Source: VXYL01 sp965116935
Lineage (GTDB): Bacteria > Pseudomonadota > Gammaproteobacteria > Pseudomonadales > Azotimanducaceae
Length of the DNA: 64,000 nt
Reading direction: 5' to 3'
Assembly (NCBI GenBank): GCA_965116935.1
Contig: OZ220737.1
Span: forward strand, 1,364,001 to 1,428,000
The notes beneath the pieces were generated by a model that was not told where the DNA came from, searched no databases, and worked only from the letters and a program-made list of their open reading frames with translations. This document shows positions 1-7,288 of the stretch, in pieces; the first letter of the stretch is position 1, and each line of letters starts with the position of its first letter. A program made the position numbers and the translations under genes.

Positions 1-1338
1 TGGCTGCGGCGCTATCAAGGAACCCTGCTCACCATCGCCCACGACCGCGAGTTCCTCGATCGCACCGTCTCCGAGATTGTCCACATCGATGCCGGCAAGG
101 CCGCAACCTACGTCGGCAACTACGCCTCCTTCGAGCGCCAGCGTGCCGAAGCGCTGGCGCGGCAGCAGGCGCTGCACGAAAGGCAGCAACAGGAGATCGA
201 ACGCATCCACCGCTTCGTGCGCCGCTTCCGCGCCAAGGAAAGCAAGGCACGGCAAGTGCAAAGTCGCCTCAAGGCGCTCGACCGGATGGACCAGGTGGCT
301 GCAGTGCATGCCGAGTCCGGCTATCGGTTCTCGTTCACGAGCCCGCGCAAGACCTCCTACCCCACCATCTCCCTCGACAACGTGGCACTCGGCTACGACG
401 ATGTGCCGGTGCTCGAGGACGTCACCTTGCGGGTCTCGCCAGACGACCGCATTGGCGTCCTCGGCGAAAACGGCGCCGGCAAGACCACGCTGCTGCGTTG
501 CCTCGCGCGGGAGATGACGCCCATGGCCGGCACGGTGACGCGCGGGCGGCACGACTCGGTGGCGTACTTCGCCCAGCATCAGCTCGAGTCGCTGGACCTT
601 GCCAAGAGCCCCCTCGATCATTTGCTCGAGGAGCCTTCAGCTTGGGGGAGCGCGAGGGGCCTCCCCTCGCAAACAAGAGTGCCTCAGCAGGCGGCACGGG
701 ATTACCTCGGCGGCTGGGGCTTCGCCGGCGCCGACGTGGCGCGCCCGGCACGGACATTCTCCGGGGGTGAAAAGGCGCGCCTCGTGCTGGCTCTAATCGC
801 TCGCACCGAACCTGCCGTGCTGGTGCTCGACGAGCCCACCAACCACCTCGATCTGGACATGCGCCAGGCCCTCGCGGTGGCGTTGCAGGAATACGCGGGG
901 GCATTGCTCTTGGTGTCCCACGATCGGCACATGCTGCGCCAGTGCGTGGACCAGTTCTGGCTGGTGCAGGATGGCAGGGTCACGCGGTTTGGCGACGACC
1001 TCGCCGCCTACGAGGCACTGAGTCAGCGCAAGCGTTCCGGCAACGGCGACGAGAACGCCGGGAAGAACAAGGGGCGCACGGGCAGTGGGCGCTCCCCGCA
1101 CAGCCAACTGAAGGCGCTCGAACGCAGGGAACGGCAACTAAGCGGCGAAATCGAGCGAGCCACCCGGCAGCTCGCGGAAGTCGAACGGAAGCTCGCGGAC
1201 CCGGCAACCTACCGCCGCGATCCGTCCCTCATCGAGGAACTGGCGCGAGAGCGGGGCCGCACCCGGCGGAGCCTAGAACGGGCGGAGGAGTCGTGGCTGG
1301 CGGTGCAGGAGGAGCTTGAAGCGACCGGGACAGCGTGA
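1..1338 (+). CDS. yheS: ABC-F family ATPase, YheS-like (5' end missing)
   Basis: C-terminal 445 residues of an ABC-F protein: a soluble duplicated ATPase without membrane domains, a family known to act at the ribosome. The reading frame is open at base 1, so the first ATPase domain lies mostly outside the window. Visible residues 9-21 are the H-loop of domain 1 (IAHDREFLDR). The inter-domain linker and the YheS-type motif TYVGNYASFE follow. Domain 2 has Walker A GENGAGKTT near residue 155, the Q-loop region YFAQHQLE, signature FSGGEKARLVLA near 253, Walker B VLVLDEPTNHLDLDMRQAL and H-loop LLVSHDRHML. A charged coiled-coil tail closes the protein. Match to E. coli YheS is strong throughout. 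One oddity is an extra stretch of about 12 residues between the Q-loop and signature, which carries a DNA palindrome. The gene converges on the M50 protease with 18 bp between stop codons. Confidence 0.93.
   Translation, partial: WLRRYQGTLLTIAHDREFLDRTVSEIVHIDAGKAATYVGNYASFERQRAEALARQQALHERQQQEIERIHRFVRRFRAKESKARQVQSRLKALDRMDQVAAVHAESGYRFSFTSPRKTSYPTISLDNVALGYDDVPVLEDVTLRVSPDDRIGVLGENGAGKTTLLRCLAREMTPMAGTVTRGRHDSVAYFAQHQLESLDLAKSPLDHLLEEPSAWGSARGLPSQTRVPQQAARDYLGGWGFAGADVARPARTFSGGEKARLVLALIARTEPAVLVLDEPTNHLDLDMRQALAVALQEYAGALLLVSHDRHMLRQCVDQFWLVQDGRVTRFGDDLAAYEALSQRKRSGNGDENAGKNKGRTGSGRSPHSQLKALERRERQLSGEIERATRQLAEVERKLADPATYRRDPSLIEELARERGRTRRSLERAEESWLAVQEELEATGTA
652..670. repeat. Palindrome inside yheS coding sequence
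   Basis: A perfect 8-bp arm palindrome, gcgagggg then cct then cccctcgc, sits inside domain 2 of the yheS-like gene. It lies where this protein has about 12 more residues than E. coli YheS (between SPLDHLL and RDYLGG). The reading frame stays open through it. It looks like a small in-frame palindromic insertion. Confidence 0.6.
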
Positions 1339-1356
1339 CCGGGGCCGGCCGAGGTG

Positions 1357-1998
1357 TCAGACCAGCAGGATGAACGGCTCGATGGATCGCGCCACGGCCA
1401 TGACGGTCTGGAACACCGGCAGGCCAACGAACTGCAGCAGGATCAGGCCCAACAGTGCAAAGGCGCCATAGCGGGCGTTGAAGTGCACGTACTTGCGCGC
1501 CAGTTGCCTCGGCAGGAAGTAGGGCAGGATGTAGTGCCCGTCCAAGGGGCCGAGGGGAATCAGGTTGAACACCATCAGCACGAGATTGATGCCCACCAGA
1601 TAGGCGACGAACACCTGCACGCCGTCGCTGCCGACCGCGCCAAAACCGAGCTTGGCGAGCAGGACAAAGACGTTCAGCACCACCGCCGCCACGACGAGGT
1701 TCATGAAGGGCCCGGCCGCCGCCACCCACAGGTCCGCAAAGCGTGACGTGAAGTTGCGCGGGTCCGTCGGCACCGGCTTGGCGTAGCCGACGCCGATGGC
1801 CACCACCATGAACAGCCCCACCGGATCGATGTGCGCAATCGGGTTCACCGTCAGTCGCCCGGCCCGTTCGGCCGTGTCGTCACCAAAGCGCTTGGCCACG
1901 AAGGCATGGCCAAACTCGTGAAACGACAGCGAGATCACGAGCGCAATCACGATTAGCGCAAACAGCGCAAACTCACCTTGGAAGAGCAGCGGGAGCAT
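1357..1998 (-). CDS. Site-2 protease family membrane metalloprotease (M50)
   Basis: Integral-membrane zinc protease of the rhomboid-unrelated site-2 (M50) family, 213 residues. The zinc motif HEFGH is at residues 27-31 within the first hydrophobic segment (SLSFHEFGHAFVAKRFGD). The second half of the active site is the loop PLGPLDGH, the family's NPDG-type motif with the Asp kept. Around five to six hydrophobic segments are visible. This compact type lacks PDZ and CBS domains, so the substrate cannot be inferred. The start ATG (MLPLLFQGEF) is the natural one. The gene is convergent with yheS and stands alone; upstream lies a repeat-rich region of about 490 bp. Confidence 0.9.
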   Translation of the reverse strand: MLPLLFQGEFALFALIVIALVISLSFHEFGHAFVAKRFGDDTAERAGRLTVNPIAHIDPVGLFMVVAIGVGYAKPVPTDPRNFTSRFADLWVAAAGPFMNLVVAAVVLNVFVLLAKLGFGAVGSDGVQVFVAYLVGINLVLMVFNLIPLGPLDGHYILPYFLPRQLARKYVHFNARYGAFALLGLILLQFVGLPVFQTVMAVARSIEPFILLV

Positions 1999-2080
1999 TC
2001 CGGCGTGCGTCCTTGGATCTGGACAGTCGATTGTATGCGCCTCGGAGACTGAATCCGATGAAGCGATTCATCCGGCCAGC

Positions 2081-2147
2081 CCCCCCTCCGAGAAAAAGCG
2101 AGGACCCTTTTTCTCGACTCCCCCGCAAGGGGGGAGTGACAGGAAAG
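2081..2147 (+). repeat. Dispersed double-hairpin repeat, copy 1
   Basis: The unit has two adjacent hairpins: ccctccgagaaaaagcg...ctttttctc, then actcccccgcaaggggggagt, ending gtgacagg. It is inverted relative to copy 2 (2256-2322), and two further copies lie at 13.3-13.5 kb. Between copies 1 and 2 are fragments of the ggggagtgacagg end, so the 2.0-2.33 kb interval is mostly repeat-derived. Confidence 0.8.
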
Positions 2148-2255
2148 TGCCCGGCGGCTGGTGACGGGGAAGTGCCGTGCGGGGGAGTGACAGGAGCGTG
2201 TGCTGGGCAGGGGGAGTGAGGCGGGAGTGGCGGGAAAATGCCGGCGGGGCATTTC

Positions 2256-2322
2256 TTCTGTCACTCCCCCCTCGCGGGGGAGTCGAGAAAAGCCGTCCTC
2301 GGCTTTTCTCGGAGGGGGGGCT
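2256..2322 (-). repeat. Dispersed double-hairpin repeat, copy 2 (inverted)
   Basis: Reverse complement of copy 1 over about 60 bases: gtcactcccccctcgcgggg, agtcgagaaaagccg, then tcggcttttctcggaggg. Hairpin arms are nearly perfect and differ from copy 1 by compensating changes in the stem (aaaagccg versus aaaaagcg), so the structure rather than the sequence appears conserved. The rest of 2000-2489 shows no gene; the promoter of the following flavoprotein must lie in 2330-2489. Confidence 0.8.
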
Positions 2323-2489
2323 GGGGCCGCCGACCCACAACCGCCGCGTCGAGATGTTCAGCAAGAAGGAACTGGCCCTCGTACGCCCCAACCGCAGAAA
2401 CAACCCGCTACGCTACGGAAAACGCATCTCCCTCTCCGTCCTGAGGGAGCGCCATATACTCGTCGCCACCGGAAAACGGTGCACCAACC

Positions 2490-3869
2490 ATGTCCGCCGC
2501 CGATGCCCTGACAGAGGTTCTCCCCGCGAGCCGCGTGCGGACGGCGCCGGACGACCTCGCAACGTGGGGCAGCGACTGGACGCGCAGCTATCAAGTGGCA
2601 CCGTCGGCGGTCGTGTTTCCGGAGTCCGTGGAGGAAGTGGCCGCCCTCACCCGCCTCGCCAACGAACGCGGTCTGGCACTCGTGCCGTCCGGTGGACGCA
2701 CGGGACTCTCGGGCGGCGCGGTGGCGACCGCCGGAGAGGTCGTGGTCTCGTTCGACCGCATGAACCGCATCCTCGGCTTCAACGAAGCCGACCGCATCGT
2801 CCGCTGCCAGGCTGGCGTCGTAACCGGGGCGCTGCAGGAGTTCGCACGGGACAAGGGCCTCTTCTATCCGGTGGATTTCGCGTCCTCCGGCTCCAGCCAG
2901 ATTGGCGGCAACATCGCCACGAACGCCGGCGGCATCAAGGTGATCCGCCACGGCCTGACCCGGGACTGGGTGGCCGGCCTCACCGTGGTGACCGGCACCG
3001 GCCAGGTGCTCGAACTCAATCGAGGGCTGGTCAAGAACGCCACCGGCTACGACCTTCGGCACCTGTTCATCGGTTCGGAAGGCACCCTCGGCTTCATCGT
3101 CGAGGCGGACCTCAAGCTCGCCGAACCCCCAGCGCCGCAACGGGTGATGGTGCTGGGGCTAGACCGATTCGCCGATGCCCTTCGAGTGCTGCCTTGCTTC
3201 CAGGCCCGGCTCACCCTGTCGGCGTTCGAGTTTTTCTCGGAACTGGCTCTCTCCAAGGTGCTCGCCCATCGCGACCTGCAGCGCCCGCTAGCGATGCCGG
3301 CGGCGTTCTACGCCTTGCTCGAGTTCGACGCCGATGCCGAAGATGCGGCTCTGGCAGCGTTCGAGGAAGCCCTGGCACAGGGCTGGGCCAGCGATGGCGT
3401 GATGAGCCAGTCCGATGCCCAGGCGGCGGCGCTGTGGGCGCTCAGAGAGGGCATCACGGAGGGCATCGCGACGCAGGTGCCCTACAAGAACGACATCTCC
3501 GTGCGCATCTCCGAGGTGCCGGGTTTACTGGACGACGTGAACGACATCGTCAGCGCCCACTATCCCGATCTCGAGGTGTGCTGGTTCGGCCACATTGGCG
3601 ATGGCAACCTGCACCTCAACATCCTCAAGCCCGAGGGTTTGCCCATCGAGGATTTCTACGAACGCTGCCACACCATCAGCCCGAAACTGTTCGCCTTGAT
3701 CGGTGCCCGAGGCGGCAGCATTTCGGCCGAACACGGCGTGGGCCTCTTGAAGCGCGACTTCCTGCACTTCTCGCGCAGCGAAGAGGAGCTTGCGCTCATG
3801 CGCTCACTGAAGCGGACATTCGACCCCAACGGCGTGATGAATCCGGGCAAGCTGCTCCCGACGGAGTAG
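2490..3869 (+). CDS. FAD-binding oxidoreductase, D-2-hydroxyglutarate dehydrogenase type
   Basis: Cytosolic flavoprotein of the FAD-linked oxidase (VAO/PCMH) family, 459 residues, the usual length. The N-terminal FAD domain includes VVFPESVEEVAALTRLAN, SGGRTGLSGGAV and SSGSSQIGGNIATNAGGIKV. The C-terminal catalytic domain carries the metal and substrate motif GHIGDGNLHLNI, then SAEHGVGLLKRDFL and the ending DPNGVMNPGKLLP. This set is shared by D-lactate, glycolate and D-2-hydroxyglutarate dehydrogenases; D-2-hydroxyglutarate is favoured because in relatives this gene lies near serA and rpiA, and SerA makes that compound as a side product. Substrate assignment is inference. The ATG start follows the repeat region. 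Downstream begins the accessory insertion that separates it from rpiA. Confidence 0.85.
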   Translation: MSAADALTEVLPASRVRTAPDDLATWGSDWTRSYQVAPSAVVFPESVEEVAALTRLANERGLALVPSGGRTGLSGGAVATAGEVVVSFDRMNRILGFNEADRIVRCQAGVVTGALQEFARDKGLFYPVDFASSGSSQIGGNIATNAGGIKVIRHGLTRDWVAGLTVVTGTGQVLELNRGLVKNATGYDLRHLFIGSEGTLGFIVEADLKLAEPPAPQRVMVLGLDRFADALRVLPCFQARLTLSAFEFFSELALSKVLAHRDLQRPLAMPAAFYALLEFDADAEDAALAAFEEALAQGWASDGVMSQSDAQAAALWALREGITEGIATQVPYKNDISVRISEVPGLLDDVNDIVSAHYPDLEVCWFGHIGDGNLHLNILKPEGLPIEDFYERCHTISPKLFALIGARGGSISAEHGVGLLKRDFLHFSRSEEELALMRSLKRTFDPNGVMNPGKLLPTE

Positions 3870-3889
3870 GGAGTTGGACATAGGGTTCA

Positions 3890-4002
3890 ACGCGGGCGGG
3901 GCATGCCCCGCCCCTACGCGTCCCGCGCCGAATCTGTCGGTTCGTTCAATACGGCCCTCTTCGTAGGGGACGGGCTTGTCCCGTCCCGGCGCGCCCTGAC
4001 GG
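3890..4002. repeat. Two REP-like GC hairpins
   Basis: Just after the flavoprotein stop are the palindrome ggggcatgcccc (around 3898-3909) flanked by gcgggc and gcccctacgcg, and about 60 bp further the palindrome gacgggcttgtcccgtcc. Both have the form of extragenic palindromes and could also act as terminators. The interval 3870-4330 contains no other convincing feature. Confidence 0.6.
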
Positions 4003-4330
4003 GCAGTTGCTGCGCACCCTAAACAACGCCCGCACGACGCCTGCACATATTCTCTCTCAACTCCATGATTTAAATGCGGGCGCGTCGACTGCCCCACGGA
4101 CCCCTCGTTCCCGTCCTGGCTGCAGCGCGCCGCCGCGGCAACAGAAAGTTGGTCACGCGGGGTCGAAGCGTATCAATTGGAGCGCACGCCTCTTGTCCGC
4201 CTGCCGCGCCACCCGCTTGTATTCGGCCGCGGGACGCCGTGGGCGCGCGCCGGTTGTCCCCTCAACTCCCTCGTCGCAACGGCGCCGCGCCATGGCGTCC
4301 CAGCACAGGCCGCATCAGGAGGGCAAGCCC

Positions 4331-4828
4331 ATGAAAGGCGACGCGCCGACCGCCGAACGGGAAGCCGTCCACTTCCTGGCCGCGTTCGCGGCCACGGCCT
4401 TAGTGGCCGTGGCGACGCCGGCCTTGGGCGACGGCATGGGTTCAAGCGCTCGCGTCGTGGAGCTGTCGCTCGCGCCGGACGAGGCGGTTCCCCGCCTTGC
4501 CGTGAACCGATCGGCCGTAACCACCGTCACGTTTTTCGATGCAAGTGGCGCGCCCTGGCCGATTGCCGCGCTGCACGTGTCCGCCGGCGCGCCCACGGCG
4601 CAGCGGGAACCGACGCACCCTCACGTGGCGACCTTGCGCACGGACGCCCGGCGGTCGGCCGGCAATGTCGTGGCCTTCCTTGAGGGCCTGTCCGAGCCCG
4701 TGCACCTAGCACTGTCCCGCGATGCGCCCGCCGCCTCGCGGGTTCGGGTAGCAATTGACCGCCTACGGGGGAGGTCGACGGCGGACGCCTCGAGGCGAAC
4801 CGGCGGCTGGCCGGCAGGCTCGGCGTGA
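4331..4828 (+). pseudogene. DotH/IcmK (TraN)-like type IV secretion protein, truncated relic
   Basis: The start ATG follows a short purine-rich leader, and an N-terminal signal sequence (FLAAFAATALVAVATPALG) is visible. Residues after it match the N-terminal domain of DotH/IcmK-type outer-membrane core proteins of conjugation systems: VNRSAVTTVTFFDASGAPWP, then NVVAFLEGLSEPVHLAL. Family members run to about 300 residues or more; here similarity stops after roughly 140 residues and the frame runs on into unrelated sequence. This is family recognition by eye from a short region, so identity is moderately sure. Next to it is a thioredoxin-fold fragment in another frame. Together they look like the remains of an integrative conjugative element at the left edge of the accessory region. 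Confidence 0.5.
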
Positions 4829-4932
4829 CGGGCACGCCCGCGTTCCTATTTCTGGGCCCCGTCTCGGTCGAGGTGTCGCCGGGCGCGCTCGACTCGTCCC
4901 GGATGGGCGACCTGATAGCGGCGGTGAAGTAG
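4759..4932 (+). pseudogene. DsbC/DsbA-like thioredoxin-fold C-terminal fragment
   Basis: After an in-frame stop (TGA 4756-4758) this frame is open for 57 codons to TAG 4930. It encodes ANRRLAGRLGVTGTPAFLF followed by a Gly-rich loop and a final helix ending LIAAVK. The cis-proline motif GVTGTPAF and the preceding N-x-x-L-A helix are typical of the C-terminal end of DsbC/DsbA proteins. The catalytic CXXC half is missing. It overlaps the DotH-like relic in another frame. DsbC genes occur next to conjugation genes in several integrative elements, which fits a decayed conjugation locus. Confidence 0.5.
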
Positions 4933-4984
4933 GCGGATCGAGTCGGCTCCTACACCAACGACGAAACAGAAGAAGGAACTGAGC

Positions 4985-7288
4985 ATGTCGCCGGAATCGG
5001 GCGAGTCAACAGTCTTGGGGTTGTGCGGCGCCTTGCGTGGCATTCTGACCTTCGGGCTCTTCCCGATGGCCATGGCAATCGCATTGGACGCGTCCGCGCA
5101 GAGCTGCGACGAGGTCGACTGTCCCAAAGGATACGACCGATGCTACGAAACCGAGGCCGGGACCCCATTCTGCACGGACGAGGGCTCGCGCGTCGGGTCT
5201 CGGGGCCAGACCTATTGCGACACGAACGCGACGCCGTCCTGCCCCGATGGCTGGGTGAGCTGCTGGACGTACACGACGGAGACGGAGAAATGCCGCAAGT
5301 GCGTTCCGATCGGCGCGGGCACAAACCCCACGGAGGCATGCCCGGCGGCGGTGTGTCCCAATGAGTGCAGCGGAACGCCGCCGAACTGCACATGCGCGCC
5401 GCCCGTCCTTGCGTGCAGCGGGTGCACCGAGTGCCAGGGCTGCGACACGTCCACCGGCCAATGCACTGGCGGCTGCGGCGACTGCGAGACCTGCAACGAG
5501 AGGAACAGTCGATGCGAAAGCGACTGCGAGGCCAACGAGGCGTGCGTCGGCGGAATGTGCGAGCCGGACATGGACTGCACCGGCTGCACCGAGTGCCAGG
5601 GCTGCGACCGGTCGACGGGCAACTGCACGGGCGGCTGCGGGGCCAACGAGGCGTGCAGGGGCGGAATGTGCGAGCCGGACATGGACTGCAGCGGCTGCAC
5701 CGAGTGCCAGGGCTGCGACCGGTCGACGGGCAACTGCACGGGCGGCTGCGGGGCCAACGAGGCGTGCAGGGGCGGGATGTGCGAGCCGGACATGGACTGC
5801 ACCGGCTGCACCGAGTGCCAGGGCTGCGACCGGTCGACGGGCAACTGCACGGGCGGCTGCGGGGCCAACGAGGCGTGCAGGGGCGGGATGTGCGAGCCGG
5901 ACATGGACTGCACCGGCTGCACCGAGTGCCAGGGCTGCGACCGGTCGATGGGCAACTGCACGGGCGGCTGCGGCGAGTGCCAGACATGCAACGAGGAGAG
6001 CGGAGCCTGCTCGAACGACTGCAACGCGGCAACGCAAATGTGCAGCAACAACGTGTGCGTGCCCAAGACGGTGGACACCGATCCGCCATGCGGCGGTGAC
6101 CAGATCGGCACGCCCGGCAACTGCACTGACTGCGGCGAGGGATCGGTGCCCAACGACGCCGGCACGGCGTGCGTGCCATGCCCGGGGAACCAGACCGAGA
6201 CGTCCTCTGGCGTCTGCGGCTGCGCGAACGGGGCGACGAACACGACCTGCAACAACCTGACCTGTTCGAACTGCACCGCCTGCCAGGGCTGCGACGGCTC
6301 GACGGGCAACTGCACCGGTGGCTGCGGGGAGTGCCAGACGTGCAACGAGGAGAGCGGAGCCTGCTCGAACGACTGCAACGCGGAAACGCAAATGTGCAGC
6401 AACGACATGTGCGTGCCCAAGACGGTGGACACCGATCCGCCATGCGGCGGTGACCAGATCGGCACGCCCGGCAACTGCACTGACTGCGGCGAGGGATTGG
6501 TGCCCAATGACGCCGGCACCGAGTGCGTGCGGTGTTCGGACGATGCGAGGGAATCCGGCGCCGGCGGCTCGTGCGAGACTTGCGCCGACGGGAGTCGTCC
6601 CAACAGCGAACGCACTAGGTGCGAGCCGTGCGGCACGGATCAGGCCGGCACCGGCGGAACGTGCGAGGAGTGCCGGGCCATGAGCGTTCCGGATGCCACC
6701 AGGACGGAGTGCGTGCCCTGCCCTGGCGAGACGACCGCCGATCCGGGCACGTGCCCCGTGGCTGAGGTTGAGAGGTGCGGCCTCGACGAAGCGGGCACGC
6801 CGCCGAACTGCACGAAGTGCGCCGATGGCGAGATACCCAATGCAGCCAACGACGGGTGCGACGACTGTCCGACGGGCACGACCGAGACCATAGAGGGCCA
6901 GTGCGACCTGGTCGCCACGCCGGGCGGCAAAGGACACTGCACGAGGCTGGGAGCGTCCGGCCGGTGGGATGCGCGGTACTGCGTGGCGGCGGGACTGGTC
7001 ATGACCAACGGCCAGTGTCCGCGCAACTCCTGCCCGGTGAACAGTGCCGACGACGGCAGCGGCAAGTGCGAGTGCGACCCCGGCTACAGTGTTCTCGGTC
7101 GCCGAGGGCGCCCTGTTCGGAGGCGTCAACTGCGTCCGGCGCACGACGGCGCTGTGCGGCACCGTGGCGGATCCTGGCACCTGCGCGAGCACCGGCGGCA
7201 CGTGGGACGGCGGCGCCGCGACCTGCAATTGCCCCGAGGGCATGGAAGCGGACGCGGACAGGCAGGCGTGCGCGTGCCCCGAGGGTGA
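4985..7288 (+). CDS. Secreted Cys-rich repeat protein, N-terminal half of frameshifted RHS toxin gene
   Basis: Start ATG with an aagga ribosome-binding site 8 bases upstream. The first 38 residues form a signal peptide, with likely cleavage after DASA. The rest is extremely Cys-rich, with spacing such as CSGCTECQGCD and CTGGCGANEAC, including tandem 37-residue units and a 118-residue duplicated block carrying CVPKTVDTDPPCGGDQIG. Eukaryotic growth-factor-receptor or EGF-like modules have similar spacing, but no named family is claimed. All point to an oxidised extracytoplasmic stalk. Near base 7090 the true protein leaves this frame: the text CECDPGY continues as VFSVAEGALFGGVNC in the third frame, where the RHS part follows. 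The last 65 residues here are therefore out-of-frame. The DsbC-like relic upstream is suggestive but broken. Confidence 0.75.
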   Translation: MSPESGESTVLGLCGALRGILTFGLFPMAMAIALDASAQSCDEVDCPKGYDRCYETEAGTPFCTDEGSRVGSRGQTYCDTNATPSCPDGWVSCWTYTTETEKCRKCVPIGAGTNPTEACPAAVCPNECSGTPPNCTCAPPVLACSGCTECQGCDTSTGQCTGGCGDCETCNERNSRCESDCEANEACVGGMCEPDMDCTGCTECQGCDRSTGNCTGGCGANEACRGGMCEPDMDCSGCTECQGCDRSTGNCTGGCGANEACRGGMCEPDMDCTGCTECQGCDRSTGNCTGGCGANEACRGGMCEPDMDCTGCTECQGCDRSMGNCTGGCGECQTCNEESGACSNDCNAATQMCSNNVCVPKTVDTDPPCGGDQIGTPGNCTDCGEGSVPNDAGTACVPCPGNQTETSSGVCGCANGATNTTCNNLTCSNCTACQGCDGSTGNCTGGCGECQTCNEESGACSNDCNAETQMCSNDMCVPKTVDTDPPCGGDQIGTPGNCTDCGEGLVPNDAGTECVRCSDDARESGAGGSCETCADGSRPNSERTRCEPCGTDQAGTGGTCEECRAMSVPDATRTECVPCPGETTADPGTCPVAEVERCGLDEAGTPPNCTKCADGEIPNAANDGCDDCPTGTTETIEGQCDLVATPGGKGHCTRLGASGRWDARYCVAAGLVMTNGQCPRNSCPVNSADDGSGKCECDPGYSVLGRRGRPVRRRQLRPAHDGAVRHRGGSWHLREHRRHVGRRRRDLQLPRGHGSGRGQAGVRVPRG
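5576..5966 (+). repeat. 111-bp tandem coding repeats
   Basis: Three complete units (5576-5686, 5687-5797, 5798-5908) and a partial fourth have a period of exactly 111 bp. Each codes a 37-residue module with eight cysteines that begins CTGCTECQGCDRSTGNC and ends EPDMD. Units are almost identical at DNA level, with single changes such as acc/agc and gga/ggg. A second-level duplication of 354 bp period links 5990-6167 and 6344-6521. Confidence 0.92.

Noticed and set aside
5576..5966. CRISPR-like regular repeats
   Set aside because: Units are directly abutting 111-bp coding repeats without spacers, and no cas genes are near.
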